A stretch of DNA of 64,000 bases, taken from positions 3,162,001 to 3,226,000 of the forward strand of contig NZ_CP048834.1 in the NCBI RefSeq assembly GCF_012971745.1, read 5' to 3'. The translations under genes were made by a program, and so were the position numbers. Below the pieces are notes generated by a model. The model saw only the letters and a program-made list of their open reading frames with translations. It was not told where the DNA came from and did no database searches. The DNA is from Starkeya sp. ORNL1 (GTDB lineage Bacteria; Pseudomonadota; Alphaproteobacteria; Rhizobiales; Xanthobacteraceae). Positions 8,737-17,813 of the stretch are shown here, in pieces; position 1 is the first letter of the stretch; each line of letters starts with the position of its first letter.

Positions 8737-8826
8737 TGGCGGAGGGAGCGGGATTCGAACCCGCGATACGGTTTCCCGTATACACACTTTCCAGGCGTGC
8801 GCCTTCAACCACTCGGCCACCCCTCC
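8737..8826 (-). tRNA. tRNA-Ser (anticodon GGA)
   Basis: Read on the minus strand, the 90-nt gene has a 7-bp acceptor stem (GGAGGGG with its partner, last pair G-U) and a D arm GGCCGAGTGG. The anticodon loop CTGGAAA gives anticodon GGA. A long class II variable arm (TATACGGGAAACCGTAT) and the T arm GGGTTCGAATCCC follow. Discriminator G and CCA are encoded. Its 3' end faces the integrase gene and is the presumed attachment site. Confidence 0.96.
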
Positions 8827-8970
8827 GTGGCGCACGCATCACTACGCACGCCTCGCCGAAAGGGCAGACCCCTCCGGAGAGGCGCGGAATATAGCGAAGC
8901 GCGTCGCTCTGGCAAGCCGGTGGCGCGGCTTAATAACCGCGTTCGTCAACAAGCGCCGCCGCCAATGTCC

Positions 8971-9309
8971 TCACGGCGCCGCGGGCGTGGTCGCGGAGAT
9001 GCGGCAGGCCGCCTTGTCGGAGCGCGGTCCCAACATGTGCACCTGGTCCTGCCCCTTGCTGCCGGGCAACAGGTTGAACAGCGTCGTGCTGGCGCTCCCG
9101 GTCTCCTTGCCCCTGGCGGTGAAACTGCACGTCACCACCGCGGAATCGTAGGTGAGCGCGCCGTCATTGACGATCGCCACATCGATCACCGTGCCGATAT
9201 CGTCTGAATTGAGGTCACCTTGACTGAGTGTCAGCGCCGTGTTGTCCGCGAGAGCCGCGTTGGCGAACAAAACGGCGGACACGGCGATCACATGCCGCAG
9301 TGCCATCAT
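8971..9309 (-). CDS. small secreted hypothetical protein
   Basis: Protein of 112 aa when started at the ATG at 9309, which has a good AGGGGAG ribosome binding site. The frame stays open further upstream to 9522 but that part looks non-coding. The first 20 residues (ALRHVIAVSAVLFANAALA) form a clear Sec signal peptide ending in ALA before Asp. The mature part holds two Cys residues (VVTCSF and KAACRI) that could form a disulphide, and resembles a small beta-rich fold. No family is recognised. It is transcribed away from the RND operon. Confidence 0.7.
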   Translation of the reverse strand: MMALRHVIAVSAVLFANAALADNTALTLSQGDLNSDDIGTVIDVAIVNDGALTYDSAVVTCSFTARGKETGSASTTLFNLLPGSKGQDQVHMLGPRSDKAACRISATTPAAP

Positions 9310-9703
9310 CGAACTATCTCCCCTGGACATGGAAGCCCGCGGATACCGCAGGCAGGCGTTTCGGCAGCCATCCGTCCGCACCGCGATGATTCCCGCGCGC
9401 TTTGGAAGCAAATCGAAAGCGCGCGCCATCAAAGCCTTAGAATCTCCGCCTGACAAGATTCGTCGACGCGCGACGAGTACCCGGCGCTGCTCGCCGCGTT
9501 CATTGCCTAAAACCCGCATCACGCCCTCTCCCCAAGCATCTATTGAAACATTAACGCACGATTACATCGAAGAACCAACGTCATGCCCATGAAATGGGAA
9601 ATTCATGACGAATTGATGTAGTCTAGTCAGGCCGCCTAGACAGGTATTCGCACCGCTGTATATTGCGGGCGATCCGGCATGCCGATTCATTAGGGGGATG
9701 GTC
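9310..9703. promoter_or_regulatory. divergent intergenic region upstream of the RND efflux operon
   Basis: About 390 bp without a gene. It must hold the promoters for the small secreted protein (minus strand) and the efflux operon (plus strand). It contains a dyad with GTCATG/CATGAC arms at 9580-9609, with CCCAT/ATGGG nested inside, and a second dyad at 9621-9641 annotated separately. Confidence 0.5.
9621..9641. promoter_or_regulatory. candidate operator dyad of the RND pump
   Basis: GTCTAG at 9621-9626 is mirrored by CTAGAC at 9636-9641 with nine bases between. The length and the position about 60 bp before the adaptor start fit a TetR-family operator, as is usual for RND pumps. No TetR gene is adjacent. 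Confidence 0.4.
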
Positions 9704-10864
9704 ATGGTGTGGGACGTGCGCCCGCAGGTGCTTCGGCATCGCTTAGCGAGCGCCTCGGCGGTATGCGCCCTGGCCCTTTTCGCGGCCGGCTGCGGTGAGC
9801 GCAACGAATATGTGCCGCCACCGCCGCCGAAGGTGACCTATGTGCTGCCGAAGAAGGAGGAGGTCACTCGCTACCTCGAATTCACCGGCAACACCGACTC
9901 CATCAACCAGGTGGACCTGGTCGCCCGTGTCGAGGGCTTCCTGACCTCCATCAACTACAAGGACGGCTCCGTGGTGAAGAAGGGCGACCGGCTCTTCGTG
10001 ATCCAGCAGGACACCTACCAGGCCAATCTCGACGGTGCCAAAGCAGCGCAGGCTTCGGCCGAAGCGCAGTACACCAACGCCGAGACCGAATATAATCGCC
10101 AGGCCACGCTCGGTAAGCAGGACTTCTCCTCGCAGGCCGTGGTCGACAAGGCCCGCACCAACATGCAGCAGGCCGCCGCCTCGGTGGATTCGGCCAAGTC
10201 GAATGTCGAGCTGGCGCAGATCAATCTCGGCTACACCGTGGTCGCGGCCCCGTTCGACGGCGTCGTCACCCGCCACCTTGCGGATGTCGGCCAGCTGGTC
10301 GGCCATGGCGACCCGACCAAGCTCGCGTCCATCGTCCAGGTCAACCCGATCTACGTCTATTTCAACGTCAACGAGAACCAGGTGCTCCGCATCAAGGAGG
10401 CGCTGGCAAAGCGCGGCAAGACGCTGCGCGATATCGGCGAGGTCGAGGTCGATATCGGCCTGCAGACCGAGGACGGTTATCCGCACAAGGGCAAGATCGA
10501 CTACATCTCACCGGAGATCGATCCGTCCACCGGCACGCTGCAGGTACGCGGCCTCTTCGATAACCAGAATCTCGCTTTGCTGCCCGGCCTGTTCGTGCGG
10601 GTGCGGGTGCCGACCCAGCGCATCCCCGATGCACTGCTGGTCGACGACACCGCCATCGGCTCCAGCCAGCAGGGCAGCTACGTGATGGTGGTCGGCAAGG
10701 ACAATGTGGTGCAGCAGAAGGACATCGTCCCCGGCCAGCTCGAAGGCCAGTTCCGCGTTGTCGAGAGCGGACTGTCAGCCGACGACAAGGTGATCACCGG
10801 CGGCGTCCAGCGCGCCGCGCCGGGCGCCAAGGTCGACCCGGAAGCGCAGCCCGCCACGCCGTAA
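9704..10864 (+). CDS. RND efflux periplasmic adaptor (membrane fusion lipoprotein)
   Basis: Membrane fusion protein of 386 aa that links an inner-membrane RND pump to an outer-membrane channel. The N-terminus is a lipoprotein signal with lipobox FAAGC (lipidated Cys30). The lipoyl halves are VEGFLTSINYKDGSVVKKGD and VVAAPFDGVVTRHLADVGQLV, with a coiled-coil hairpin between them. Barrel and membrane-proximal domains follow (YISPEIDPSTGTLQVRG). The in-frame ATG at 9698 abuts the GGGGG tract, whereas the ATG at 9704 has proper spacing, so 9704 is chosen. It is followed 49 bp later by its permease gene. Substrates are probably amphiphilic toxic compounds. Confidence 0.93.
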   Translation: MVWDVRPQVLRHRLASASAVCALALFAAGCGERNEYVPPPPPKVTYVLPKKEEVTRYLEFTGNTDSINQVDLVARVEGFLTSINYKDGSVVKKGDRLFVIQQDTYQANLDGAKAAQASAEAQYTNAETEYNRQATLGKQDFSSQAVVDKARTNMQQAAASVDSAKSNVELAQINLGYTVVAAPFDGVVTRHLADVGQLVGHGDPTKLASIVQVNPIYVYFNVNENQVLRIKEALAKRGKTLRDIGEVEVDIGLQTEDGYPHKGKIDYISPEIDPSTGTLQVRGLFDNQNLALLPGLFVRVRVPTQRIPDALLVDDTAIGSSQQGSYVMVVGKDNVVQQKDIVPGQLEGQFRVVESGLSADDKVITGGVQRAAPGAKVDPEAQPATP

Positions 10865-10913
10865 GTGCCGTGAGTTCCGCCCTCCGGCCCGCCCGCAAAC
10901 CAAGGCCCGTCCC

Positions 10914-13900
10914 ATGATCTCCCGCTTCTTCATCGAACGGCCGGTCCTCTCCAACGTCCTGGCGCTGGTCTTCGTGCTGATCGGAGCGGTCGCGCTGTTC
11001 GGCCTGCCGGTGTCGCAATATCCGAACGTGGTGCCGGCCACGGTGCAGGTCACCACGCGCTATCCCGGCGCCAGCGCCCGCACCCTGGTGGATACTGTCG
11101 CGCTGCCGATCGAGCAGCAGGTGAACGGCGTCCAGGGCATGCTCTATATGCAGAGCACAAGCGCCAGCGACGGCAGCTATACGCTCACCGTCACCTTCGC
11201 CATCGGCACCGATCCGGATATGGCGCAGGTGCTGGTACAGAACCGTGTCGCCATCGCCATGTCGTCGCTGCCGACGGCGGTGCAGGTGCAGGGCGTGACG
11301 ACGCAGAAAAAGTCGACCTCCATCCTGCAGTTCGTCACGCTGTTCTCGCCGGACAACAAATTCGACAGCCTGTTCCTCGCCAATTACGGCGTCATCAACC
11401 TGCAGGACGAGATTGCCCGCCTGCCCGGCGTCGGCAATGTGAACATCTTCGGCTCCGGCCAATACGCCATGCGGGTCTGGCTCGATCCGAACCAGTTGCA
11501 GGCGCGCGGCCTCACGCCGGAGGACGTGACCAATGCGATCCAGCAGGAGAGCCAGGAGGTCGCCTCCGGCGTGGTGGGCGCGCCGCCGGTGCCGAGCGGC
11601 CAGAATTTCCAGTTCACGCTGAACGTCGCCGGCCGGCTGAACGATGCCGCCGACTATGAGAATATCATCGTCAAGGTCGATAACCAGAATGGCGGGCGCA
11701 TCACCCGCCTGCGCGATGTCGCGCGGGTCGAGATCGGGGCGCAGACCTACAGCCAGATCTTCACCTTCAACGGCAAGCCGGCGGCGGCGCTCGGCATCTA
11801 TCAATTGCCAGAGGCGAACTCGCTCCAGGTGGCGACCGAAGTCCGCGCCAAGATGACGGAGCTGGCCAAGAGCTTCCCGCCCGGCCTCTCCTACGAGATT
11901 CCGTTCGACACCACGGTGTTCGTCAATGCCTCGATCACCGAGGTCTACAAGACGCTGTTCGAAGCCGGCATCCTGGTGCTGATCGTCATCCTCGTCTTCC
12001 TCCAGGACTGGCGGGCGACGCTGGTGCCGGCGACCACGGTTCCCGTGACCATCATCGGCACATTCGCGGCAATGGCGGCGATGGGGTTCTCGGTGAACCT
12101 CTCGACGCTGTTCGCCATCGTGCTCGCCATCGGCATCGTGGTCGACGACGCCATCGTCATCGTCGAAGGCGTGGCGCGGCATATCGAGCGCGGATTGCCG
12201 AACCGCGAGGCGGCCGAGAAGGCGATGGACGAATTGTTCGGCCCGATCATCGGCATCACGCTGGTGCTGATGTCGGTGTTCATTCCAGCGGCCTTCCTGC
12301 CGGGCCTCACCGGCCAGCTCTACCAGCAATTCGCCCTGGTGATCGCGGCCACCGCCTTCATCTCCGCCATCAATGCGATGACGCTGAAGCCGACGCAGTG
12401 CGCGCTGTGGCTGCGCCCGCCGGTGCCGCCGGAAAAGCGCAACTTCTTCTATCGCGGCTTCAACTGGGTCTATGACCGAGCCGAGCATGCCTATGCCGGA
12501 CTGATCCGCCATATGGTCCATGCCAGCTATCTGATCGTGCTGGTCGGCCTCGGCCTGATCGGCCTCGCCATGTGGGGCCTCACCAAGGTGCCGACCGGCT
12601 TCCTGCCGACCGAGGACCAGGGCTATGTGCTGATCGGCGCGCAACTGCCCGACGGCGCCTCGCTGGAGCGCACCCAGCGGGTGATGGACCGCATCTCCGC
12701 CCTTGCCTCGAAGAATCCGGCGGTCGAGAACGTCATCGCCATCAGCGGCATCTCGGTGCTCGACAACAGTGCCACCTTGCCCAATGGCGGCGTCGCCTAT
12801 GTGATGCTCAAGGACTGGGGCGTGCGCGACAAGGCCGGCCAGGGGCTGCTGGAGGTGTATACCTCGCTCAACCAGGCGCTGCAGTCCGAGATGGAGGCCT
12901 TCACCTTCGTGCTGGTGCCGCCGCCTATCCAGGGCATCGGCAATGCCAGCGGCTTCACCATGATGGTGGAGTCGAAGGACGGCAGCTTCGACTTCCCGGA
13001 ATTGCAGAGCGTGACGCAGACCATCGTCAAGAACGCCTCAACGCAATCGGGACTGGGGCATCTGAGCACCTCGTTCCGGGCATCGGTGCCGCAGCTCTTC
13101 ATCTCGGTCGATCGCATCAAGGCGGAGACGCTCGGCGTGACCGTCGGCCAGGTGTTCGGCACGCTGCAGGGCTATGTCGGCTCGAGCTACGTCACCCAGT
13201 TCAACAAGTTCGGCCAGACCTTCCAGGCCTATATCCAGGCCGATGCGAACCATCGCCGGACACCGGCGGAAATCCTGGATCTCAAGGTCAAGACGCCCTC
13301 CGGCGTGATGGTGCCGATCGGCACGCTCGCGCAGATCAAGGAGGTGTTCGGCCCCTCGCTGATCACGCTGTACAATCTCTACCCGGCCTCGACCATCGTC
13401 GGCGTACCGGCCGCCGGCTTCTCCTCCGGCCAGGCGCTCTCGCTCATGGAGCAGGCCGCCAACCAGGCGCTGCCGCCGGGCATGGGCTTCGATTGGTCGG
13501 CGATGTCGTATCAGGAGAAGGCGGTCGGCAATCAGATCTATTACGTGTTCGGCCTCGCTATCCTGCTGGTCTATTTCGTGCTGGCCGGCCAGTATGAGAG
13601 CTGGATCCTGCCGTTCGCGGTGCTGCTCGCGGTGCCGCTCGCCTTGCTCGGCACCGTCGGCGCGCTCACCGGGCTCGGCGTCGCCAACAATCTCTACACC
13701 CAGATCGGCCTCATCCTGCTGATTGCGCTCTCGGCGAAGAACGCCATCCTCATCGTCGAGTTTGCCCGCGAGAAACGGGCGGAGGGCATGGAGATCATGG
13801 AAGCGGCGACCGAGGCGGCACGGCTGCGCTTCCGCCCGATCCTGATGACCTCCTTCGCCTTCATCCTCGGCGTGCTGCCGCTGGTGCTCGCCACCGGCGC

Positions 13901-14093
13901 CGGCGCCAACTCGCGCAAGTCGATCGGCATCGCGGTTTTCAGCGGCATGCTGGCCTCCACCTGCCTCGCCGTGCTGTTCGTGCCGTCCTTCTACACGGTG
14001 CTCCAGCGCTTCGAGGAGCGCGGCAAGCGCAAGAAGCAGGCAAGCCAGCCGCCGATCGAGCCGGCAGCGGGTGAAGCTCACCCGGCACCATGA
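10914..14093 (+). CDS. RND multidrug efflux permease, HAE1 family (AcrB-like)
   Basis: Inner-membrane proton-driven pump of 1059 aa, the normal size for the AcrB/MexB group. It opens with the diagnostic MISRFFIERPVLSNVLALVF. It has the periplasmic repeat segments QYPNVVPATVQVTTRYPGAS and GVGNVNIFGSGQYAMRVW, and the proton-relay helix motif with paired aspartates GIVVDDAIVIVEGVARH. The second helix bundle holds LALLGTVGALTGLG and SAKNAILIVEFAREKR. It forms an operon with the upstream adaptor. No outer-membrane factor gene follows, so the pump must use a TolC-like channel encoded elsewhere. Confidence 0.96.
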   Translation: MISRFFIERPVLSNVLALVFVLIGAVALFGLPVSQYPNVVPATVQVTTRYPGASARTLVDTVALPIEQQVNGVQGMLYMQSTSASDGSYTLTVTFAIGTDPDMAQVLVQNRVAIAMSSLPTAVQVQGVTTQKKSTSILQFVTLFSPDNKFDSLFLANYGVINLQDEIARLPGVGNVNIFGSGQYAMRVWLDPNQLQARGLTPEDVTNAIQQESQEVASGVVGAPPVPSGQNFQFTLNVAGRLNDAADYENIIVKVDNQNGGRITRLRDVARVEIGAQTYSQIFTFNGKPAAALGIYQLPEANSLQVATEVRAKMTELAKSFPPGLSYEIPFDTTVFVNASITEVYKTLFEAGILVLIVILVFLQDWRATLVPATTVPVTIIGTFAAMAAMGFSVNLSTLFAIVLAIGIVVDDAIVIVEGVARHIERGLPNREAAEKAMDELFGPIIGITLVLMSVFIPAAFLPGLTGQLYQQFALVIAATAFISAINAMTLKPTQCALWLRPPVPPEKRNFFYRGFNWVYDRAEHAYAGLIRHMVHASYLIVLVGLGLIGLAMWGLTKVPTGFLPTEDQGYVLIGAQLPDGASLERTQRVMDRISALASKNPAVENVIAISGISVLDNSATLPNGGVAYVMLKDWGVRDKAGQGLLEVYTSLNQALQSEMEAFTFVLVPPPIQGIGNASGFTMMVESKDGSFDFPELQSVTQTIVKNASTQSGLGHLSTSFRASVPQLFISVDRIKAETLGVTVGQVFGTLQGYVGSSYVTQFNKFGQTFQAYIQADANHRRTPAEILDLKVKTPSGVMVPIGTLAQIKEVFGPSLITLYNLYPASTIVGVPAAGFSSGQALSLMEQAANQALPPGMGFDWSAMSYQEKAVGNQIYYVFGLAILLVYFVLAGQYESWILPFAVLLAVPLALLGTVGALTGLGVANNLYTQIGLILLIALSAKNAILIVEFAREKRAEGMEIMEAATEAARLRFRPILMTSFAFILGVLPLVLATGAGANSRKSIGIAVFSGMLASTCLAVLFVPSFYTVLQRFEERGKRKKQASQPPIEPAAGEAHPAP

Positions 14094-14370
14094 ACCGGGC
14101 GCACCGGGAATCGCGCTCGCCCGCCCGATAAAGCGGCAGGCGGCGGCGCTTCCCTAGGCGCCCGCCGTTGCCGCCGTCCCGGCGGTATCATCGGCCGGCG
14201 CAGCGCGCGCGGGTGGCACTTGGGTTGGCGGGACCGCCGACCGCGGCAGTTTCGCGGCACGATTCGTGCGTTCCATCAGCGCGCTCGCCGGCCAAGACTT
14301 TGTTCCGCGGAGACAGCCGCGTAACCTCGCTTGGCGTGGCGGGCCGTCACGCAGTTTTCAGTCGGTGCCC

Positions 14371-17300
14371 ATGACCATTTTCGCCAGCCTTCACCACGTC
14401 ACCGCCTACAGCTACGACAAGCCGGTCACGCTGGGGCCCCAGATCATAAGGCTGCGGCCGGCGCCGCACTGCCGCACCCCGGTGAAGAGCTATTCGCTGA
14501 AGGTCACGCCGGCGAACCATTTCGTGAACTGGCAGCAGGATCCGTTCGGCAACTGGATGGCGCGCTACGTCTTCCCGGAGCAGACGACCGAGTTCCGCAT
14601 CGAAGTCGACCTCATCGCGGACATGACGGTCTACAACCCGTTCGATTTCTTCGTCGAGGAATATGCCGACACCCTGCCCTTCGCCTATACGCCGGACCTC
14701 GCCAAGGAGCTTGCCCCCTATCTCGAAGCCGAGGAAGGTGGCCCGCTGCTCGACGCCTATGTCGAGGCGGCCCGCCCGAAGGGCGAGACGCCGACCGTCG
14801 ATTTCCTGGTCGCGCTCAACCAGCAGCTCCAGCAGGACGTCAATTACCTGATCCGCATGGAGCCGGGCGTGCAGGCGCCCGACGAGACGCTGCGCCTTGC
14901 TGCCGGGTCGTGCCGCGATTCCGGCTGGCTGCTGGTGCAGATACTGCGCCGGCTCGGCCTCGCCGCCCGCTTCGTCTCCGGCTATCTGATCCAGCTGAAG
15001 CCCGACGTGAAGGCGCTCGACGGTCCGACCGGCACCGAAGTCGACTTCACCGATCTGCACGCCTGGTGCGAAGTGTATCTGCCCGGCGCCGGCTGGATCG
15101 GCTTCGATCCGACCTCGGGCCTGCTCTGCGGCGAGAGCCATCTGCCGCTGTGCGCGACGCCGAGCTATGTCTCGGCCGCGCCGATCAGCGGCATGGTCGA
15201 TCCGGCCGAAGTGACCTTCGATTTCGAGATGTCGGTCACCCGCGTCGCCGAGAAGCCGCGCGTCACCCTGCCCTTCTCCGATGAAGCCTGGGCAGCGCTC
15301 GATGCGCTGGGATCGCGCGTCGACGGCGACCTCGCGGCGCAGGATGTGCGCCTCACCATGGGCGGCGAGCCGACCTTCATCTCGATCGACGACTATCAGA
15401 GCGCGGAGTGGAACACCTCGGCGGTCGGCCCCACCAAGCGGATGCGGGCGGACGACCTGATCCGGCGGCTGCGCCGGCGCTTCGCGCCCGGCGGCATGCT
15501 GCATTATGGCCAGGGCAAATGGTATCCCGGCGAGAGCCTGCCGCGCTGGACCTTCTCGCTCTATTGGCGCCGCGACGGCAAGCCGATCTGGCGCGATCCC
15601 AGCCTGATCGCCATGGAGAACTATTCCGCCGCCTCCATCACCGGGGCCGAGGAATTCGCCGACAATCTGGCCGAGCGGCTCGGCGTCGGCGAGGAATTCG
15701 TCGAACCCGCCTTCGAGGATCCGGCGCACTGGATCCTGAAAGAGGGCGAACTGCCGGAAAACGTCGATCCGCTGGATTCCAAGATCGAGGATCCGGAGGC
15801 GCGCGCCCGCATCGCCCGCGTGTTCGAGCGGGGCCTCAGCCGGCCGAGCGGCTTCGTGCTTCCGGTGCAGCGCTGGCAGGCGCGCTCCAAGCGCGGCTGG
15901 GTCAGCGAGAAGTGGCGCTTCCGGCGCGGCAAGCTGTTCCTGGTGCCGGGCGACTCGCCGGTCGGCTATCGCCTGCCGCTGGCGACGCTGCCCTGGGTGC
16001 CGCCCGCGGCCTACCCTTACGTCAATCCAGCCGACCCGATGACCATCAGCGGCGACCTGCCGGATGTCGAGGCGCTGCACCAGCTCTACCAGCGCACCGG
16101 CACCGACGACACCGCGCAGGAGCAGGTCGACCAGATCCTCACCGGCACCGGCGCGGTGCGCACCGCGCTCTCCATCGAGCCACGCGACGGGCGGCTGTGC
16201 ATATTCATGCCGCCGACCGAGCGGCTGGAAGACTATCTGGAACTGCTCGCCGCGGTGGAGGTGACCGCCGCCGAGCTGAAGCTGCCGGTGCATATCGAAG
16301 GCTACACACCGCCGGTCGACCCGCGGCTCAACGTCATCCGCGTCGCGCCCGATCCCGGCGTCATCGAGGTGAACGTCCATCCGGCACAGAACTGGAAGAC
16401 CTGCGTCGAGATCACCCGCGACCTCTATGACGAGGCACGGCTCTCGCGGCTCGGCACCGAGAAGTTCATGGTGGACGGGCGCCACACCGGAACCGGTGGC
16501 GGCAACCACGTCGTGGTCGGTGGCGCGACGCCGCCGGACAGCCCGTTCCTGCGCCGGCCGGACCTGCTCAAGAGCCTCGTCACCTATTGGCAGCGCCATC
16601 CCGCGCTGTCCTATCTGTTCTCGGGCCTGTTCATCGGCCCGACCAGCCAGGCGCCGCGCATCGACGAGTCGCGCCACGATTCGCTCTATGAGATCGAGAT
16701 CGCCATGGCCAATGTGCCGGCACCGGGCAAGGGCTATGCGCCGCCGCCCTGGCTGGTCGACCGGCTGTTCCGCAATCTGCTCACCGACGCCACCGGCAAC
16801 ACCCACCGCTCGGAAATCTGCATCGACAAGCTGTTCTCGCCGGATGGGCCGACCGGCAGGCTCGGCCTCGTCGAGTTCCGCTCCTTCGAGATGCCGCCGG
16901 ACTGGCGCATGAGCCTCGCCCAGCAATTGCTGCTGCGCGCGCTCATCGCCTGGTTCTGGCGCGAGCCGCAGGAAGGCCGGCTGACGCGCTGGGGCACCGC
17001 GCTCACCGACCGCTTCATGTTGCCGCACTTCGTCTGGGCGGACTTCATGGATGTGCTGCACGATCTCGGCCGCGCCGGCTACCGCATGGACCCGATGTGG
17101 TTCGAGGCGCAGCGCGAGTTCCGCTTCCCCTATTACGGCCAGGTCGAGCATGGCGGCGTGACGCTGGAGATCCGCCAGGCGCTGGAACCGTGGAACGTGC
17201 TGGGCGAAGAGGGCGCGGTCGGCGGCACCGTGCGCTTCGTCGATTCCTCGGTCGAGCGCCTGCAGGTGCGCGTCGAGGGGCTGAACCCTACCCGCCATGT

Positions 17301-17673
17301 CGTCGCCTGCAACGGGCGGCGCCTGCCGCTGCAGCCGACCGGCCGCTTCGCAGAATTTGTCGCCGGCGTGCGCTACAAGGCGTGGCAGCCGGCCTCGGGC
17401 CTGCACCCAACGATACCGGTGCATGTGCCGCTGACCTTCGACATCGTCGATCTGTGGTCGAACCGCTCGCTCGGCGGCTGCGTCTATCACGTCGCGCATC
17501 CGGGCGGCCGCAATTACGAGACCTTCCCGGTCAATTCCTATGAGGCGCAGGCGCGCCGGCTGGCGCGCTTCCAGAATTGGGGCCACACCCCGGGCTATCT
17601 GTTCGTGCCGCCGGAGGAGCCCGTCGCGGAATTTCCGACGACGCTGGACCTGCGGCGCCCACCCGGCACGTGA
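14371..17673 (+). CDS. transglutaminase-DUF2126 fusion (putative amidoligase)
   Basis: Protein of 1100 aa. Residues 1-290 are a transglutaminase-like cysteine peptidase domain with triad Cys181 (AGSCRDSGW), His230 ([11 protein letters not shown]) and Asp246 (GFDPTSGLL). From about residue 325 ([15 protein letters not shown]) to the end runs the DUF2126 domain, classed as a putative glutamine-synthetase-fold amidoligase. It carries conserved stretches such as [12 protein letters not shown] and [17 protein letters not shown]. The start is the ATG at 14371; the frame stays open further upstream but that part is not family-like. It is the first gene of a cassette with an ATP-grasp/Alpha-E protein and a second transglutaminase. 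Function is predicted only: making or attaching peptide-like amide bonds. Confidence 0.93.
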   Translation: MTIFASLHHVTAYSYDKPVTLGPQIIRLRPAPHCRTPVKSYSLKVTPANHFVNWQQDPFGNWMARYVFPEQTTEFRIEVDLIADMTVYNPFDFFVEEYADTLPFAYTPDLAKELAPYLEAEEGGPLLDAYVEAARPKGETPTVDFLVALNQQLQQDVNYLIRMEPGVQAPDETLRLAAGSCRDSGWLLVQILRRLGLAARFVSGYLIQLKPDVKALDGPTGTEVDFTDLHAWCEVYLPGAGWIGFDPTSGLLCGESHLPLCATPSYVSAAPISGMVDPAEVTFDFEMSVTRVAEKPRVTLPFSDEAWAALDALGSRVDGDLAAQDVRLTMGGEPTFISIDDYQSAEWNTSAVGPTKRMRADDLIRRLRRRFAPGGMLHYGQGKWYPGESLPRWTFSLYWRRDGKPIWRDPSLIAMENYSAASITGAEEFADNLAERLGVGEEFVEPAFEDPAHWILKEGELPENVDPLDSKIEDPEARARIARVFERGLSRPSGFVLPVQRWQARSKRGWVSEKWRFRRGKLFLVPGDSPVGYRLPLATLPWVPPAAYPYVNPADPMTISGDLPDVEALHQLYQRTGTDDTAQEQVDQILTGTGAVRTALSIEPRDGRLCIFMPPTERLEDYLELLAAVEVTAAELKLPVHIEGYTPPVDPRLNVIRVAPDPGVIEVNVHPAQNWKTCVEITRDLYDEARLSRLGTEKFMVDGRHTGTGGGNHVVVGGATPPDSPFLRRPDLLKSLVTYWQRHPALSYLFSGLFIGPTSQAPRIDESRHDSLYEIEIAMANVPAPGKGYAPPPWLVDRLFRNLLTDATGNTHRSEICIDKLFSPDGPTGRLGLVEFRSFEMPPDWRMSLAQQLLLRALIAWFWREPQEGRLTRWGTALTDRFMLPHFVWADFMDVLHDLGRAGYRMDPMWFEAQREFRFPYYGQVEHGGVTLEIRQALEPWNVLGEEGAVGGTVRFVDSSVERLQVRVEGLNPTRHVVACNGRRLPLQPTGRFAEFVAGVRYKAWQPASGLHPTIPVHVPLTFDIVDLWSNRSLGGCVYHVAHPGGRNYETFPVNSYEAQARRLARFQNWGHTPGYLFVPPEEPVAEFPTTLDLRRPPGT

Positions 17674-17737
17674 CCGCCAGGAGCGTGACGCAGGAGCCTC
17701 GCCCTCGAACAAAGCGACGCTTTACGGTGGAGAGCGC

Positions 17738-17773
17738 ATGCGCGCGCTTCGCGCAATCTGCGATGCCGTCTAA
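17738..17773 (+). other. 11-codon ORF between the two amidoligase genes (speculative)
   Basis: A short frame (MRALRAICDAV) begins with ATG at 17738, 5 nt after a GGTGGAG purine tract, and stops 40 bp before the next gene. It could be a leader or a peptide substrate of the cassette, or simply chance. Nothing in the sequence distinguishes these. Confidence 0.15.
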
Positions 17774-17813
17774 CTTCTGAGAACGCCGACCACGGCGCGA
17801 CCTTGAGGAATCC

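Noticed and set aside
10794..12644. 616-codon open frame antisense to the RND permease
   Set aside because: Low-complexity His/Arg/Asp-rich translation typical of antisense frames in GC-rich genes.
14347..17712. 1121-codon open frame antisense to the DUF2126 gene
   Set aside because: Produced by strong GC3 bias on the opposite strand; the predicted protein is Arg/His/Ala-rich without motifs, while the sense frame matches a known family throughout.
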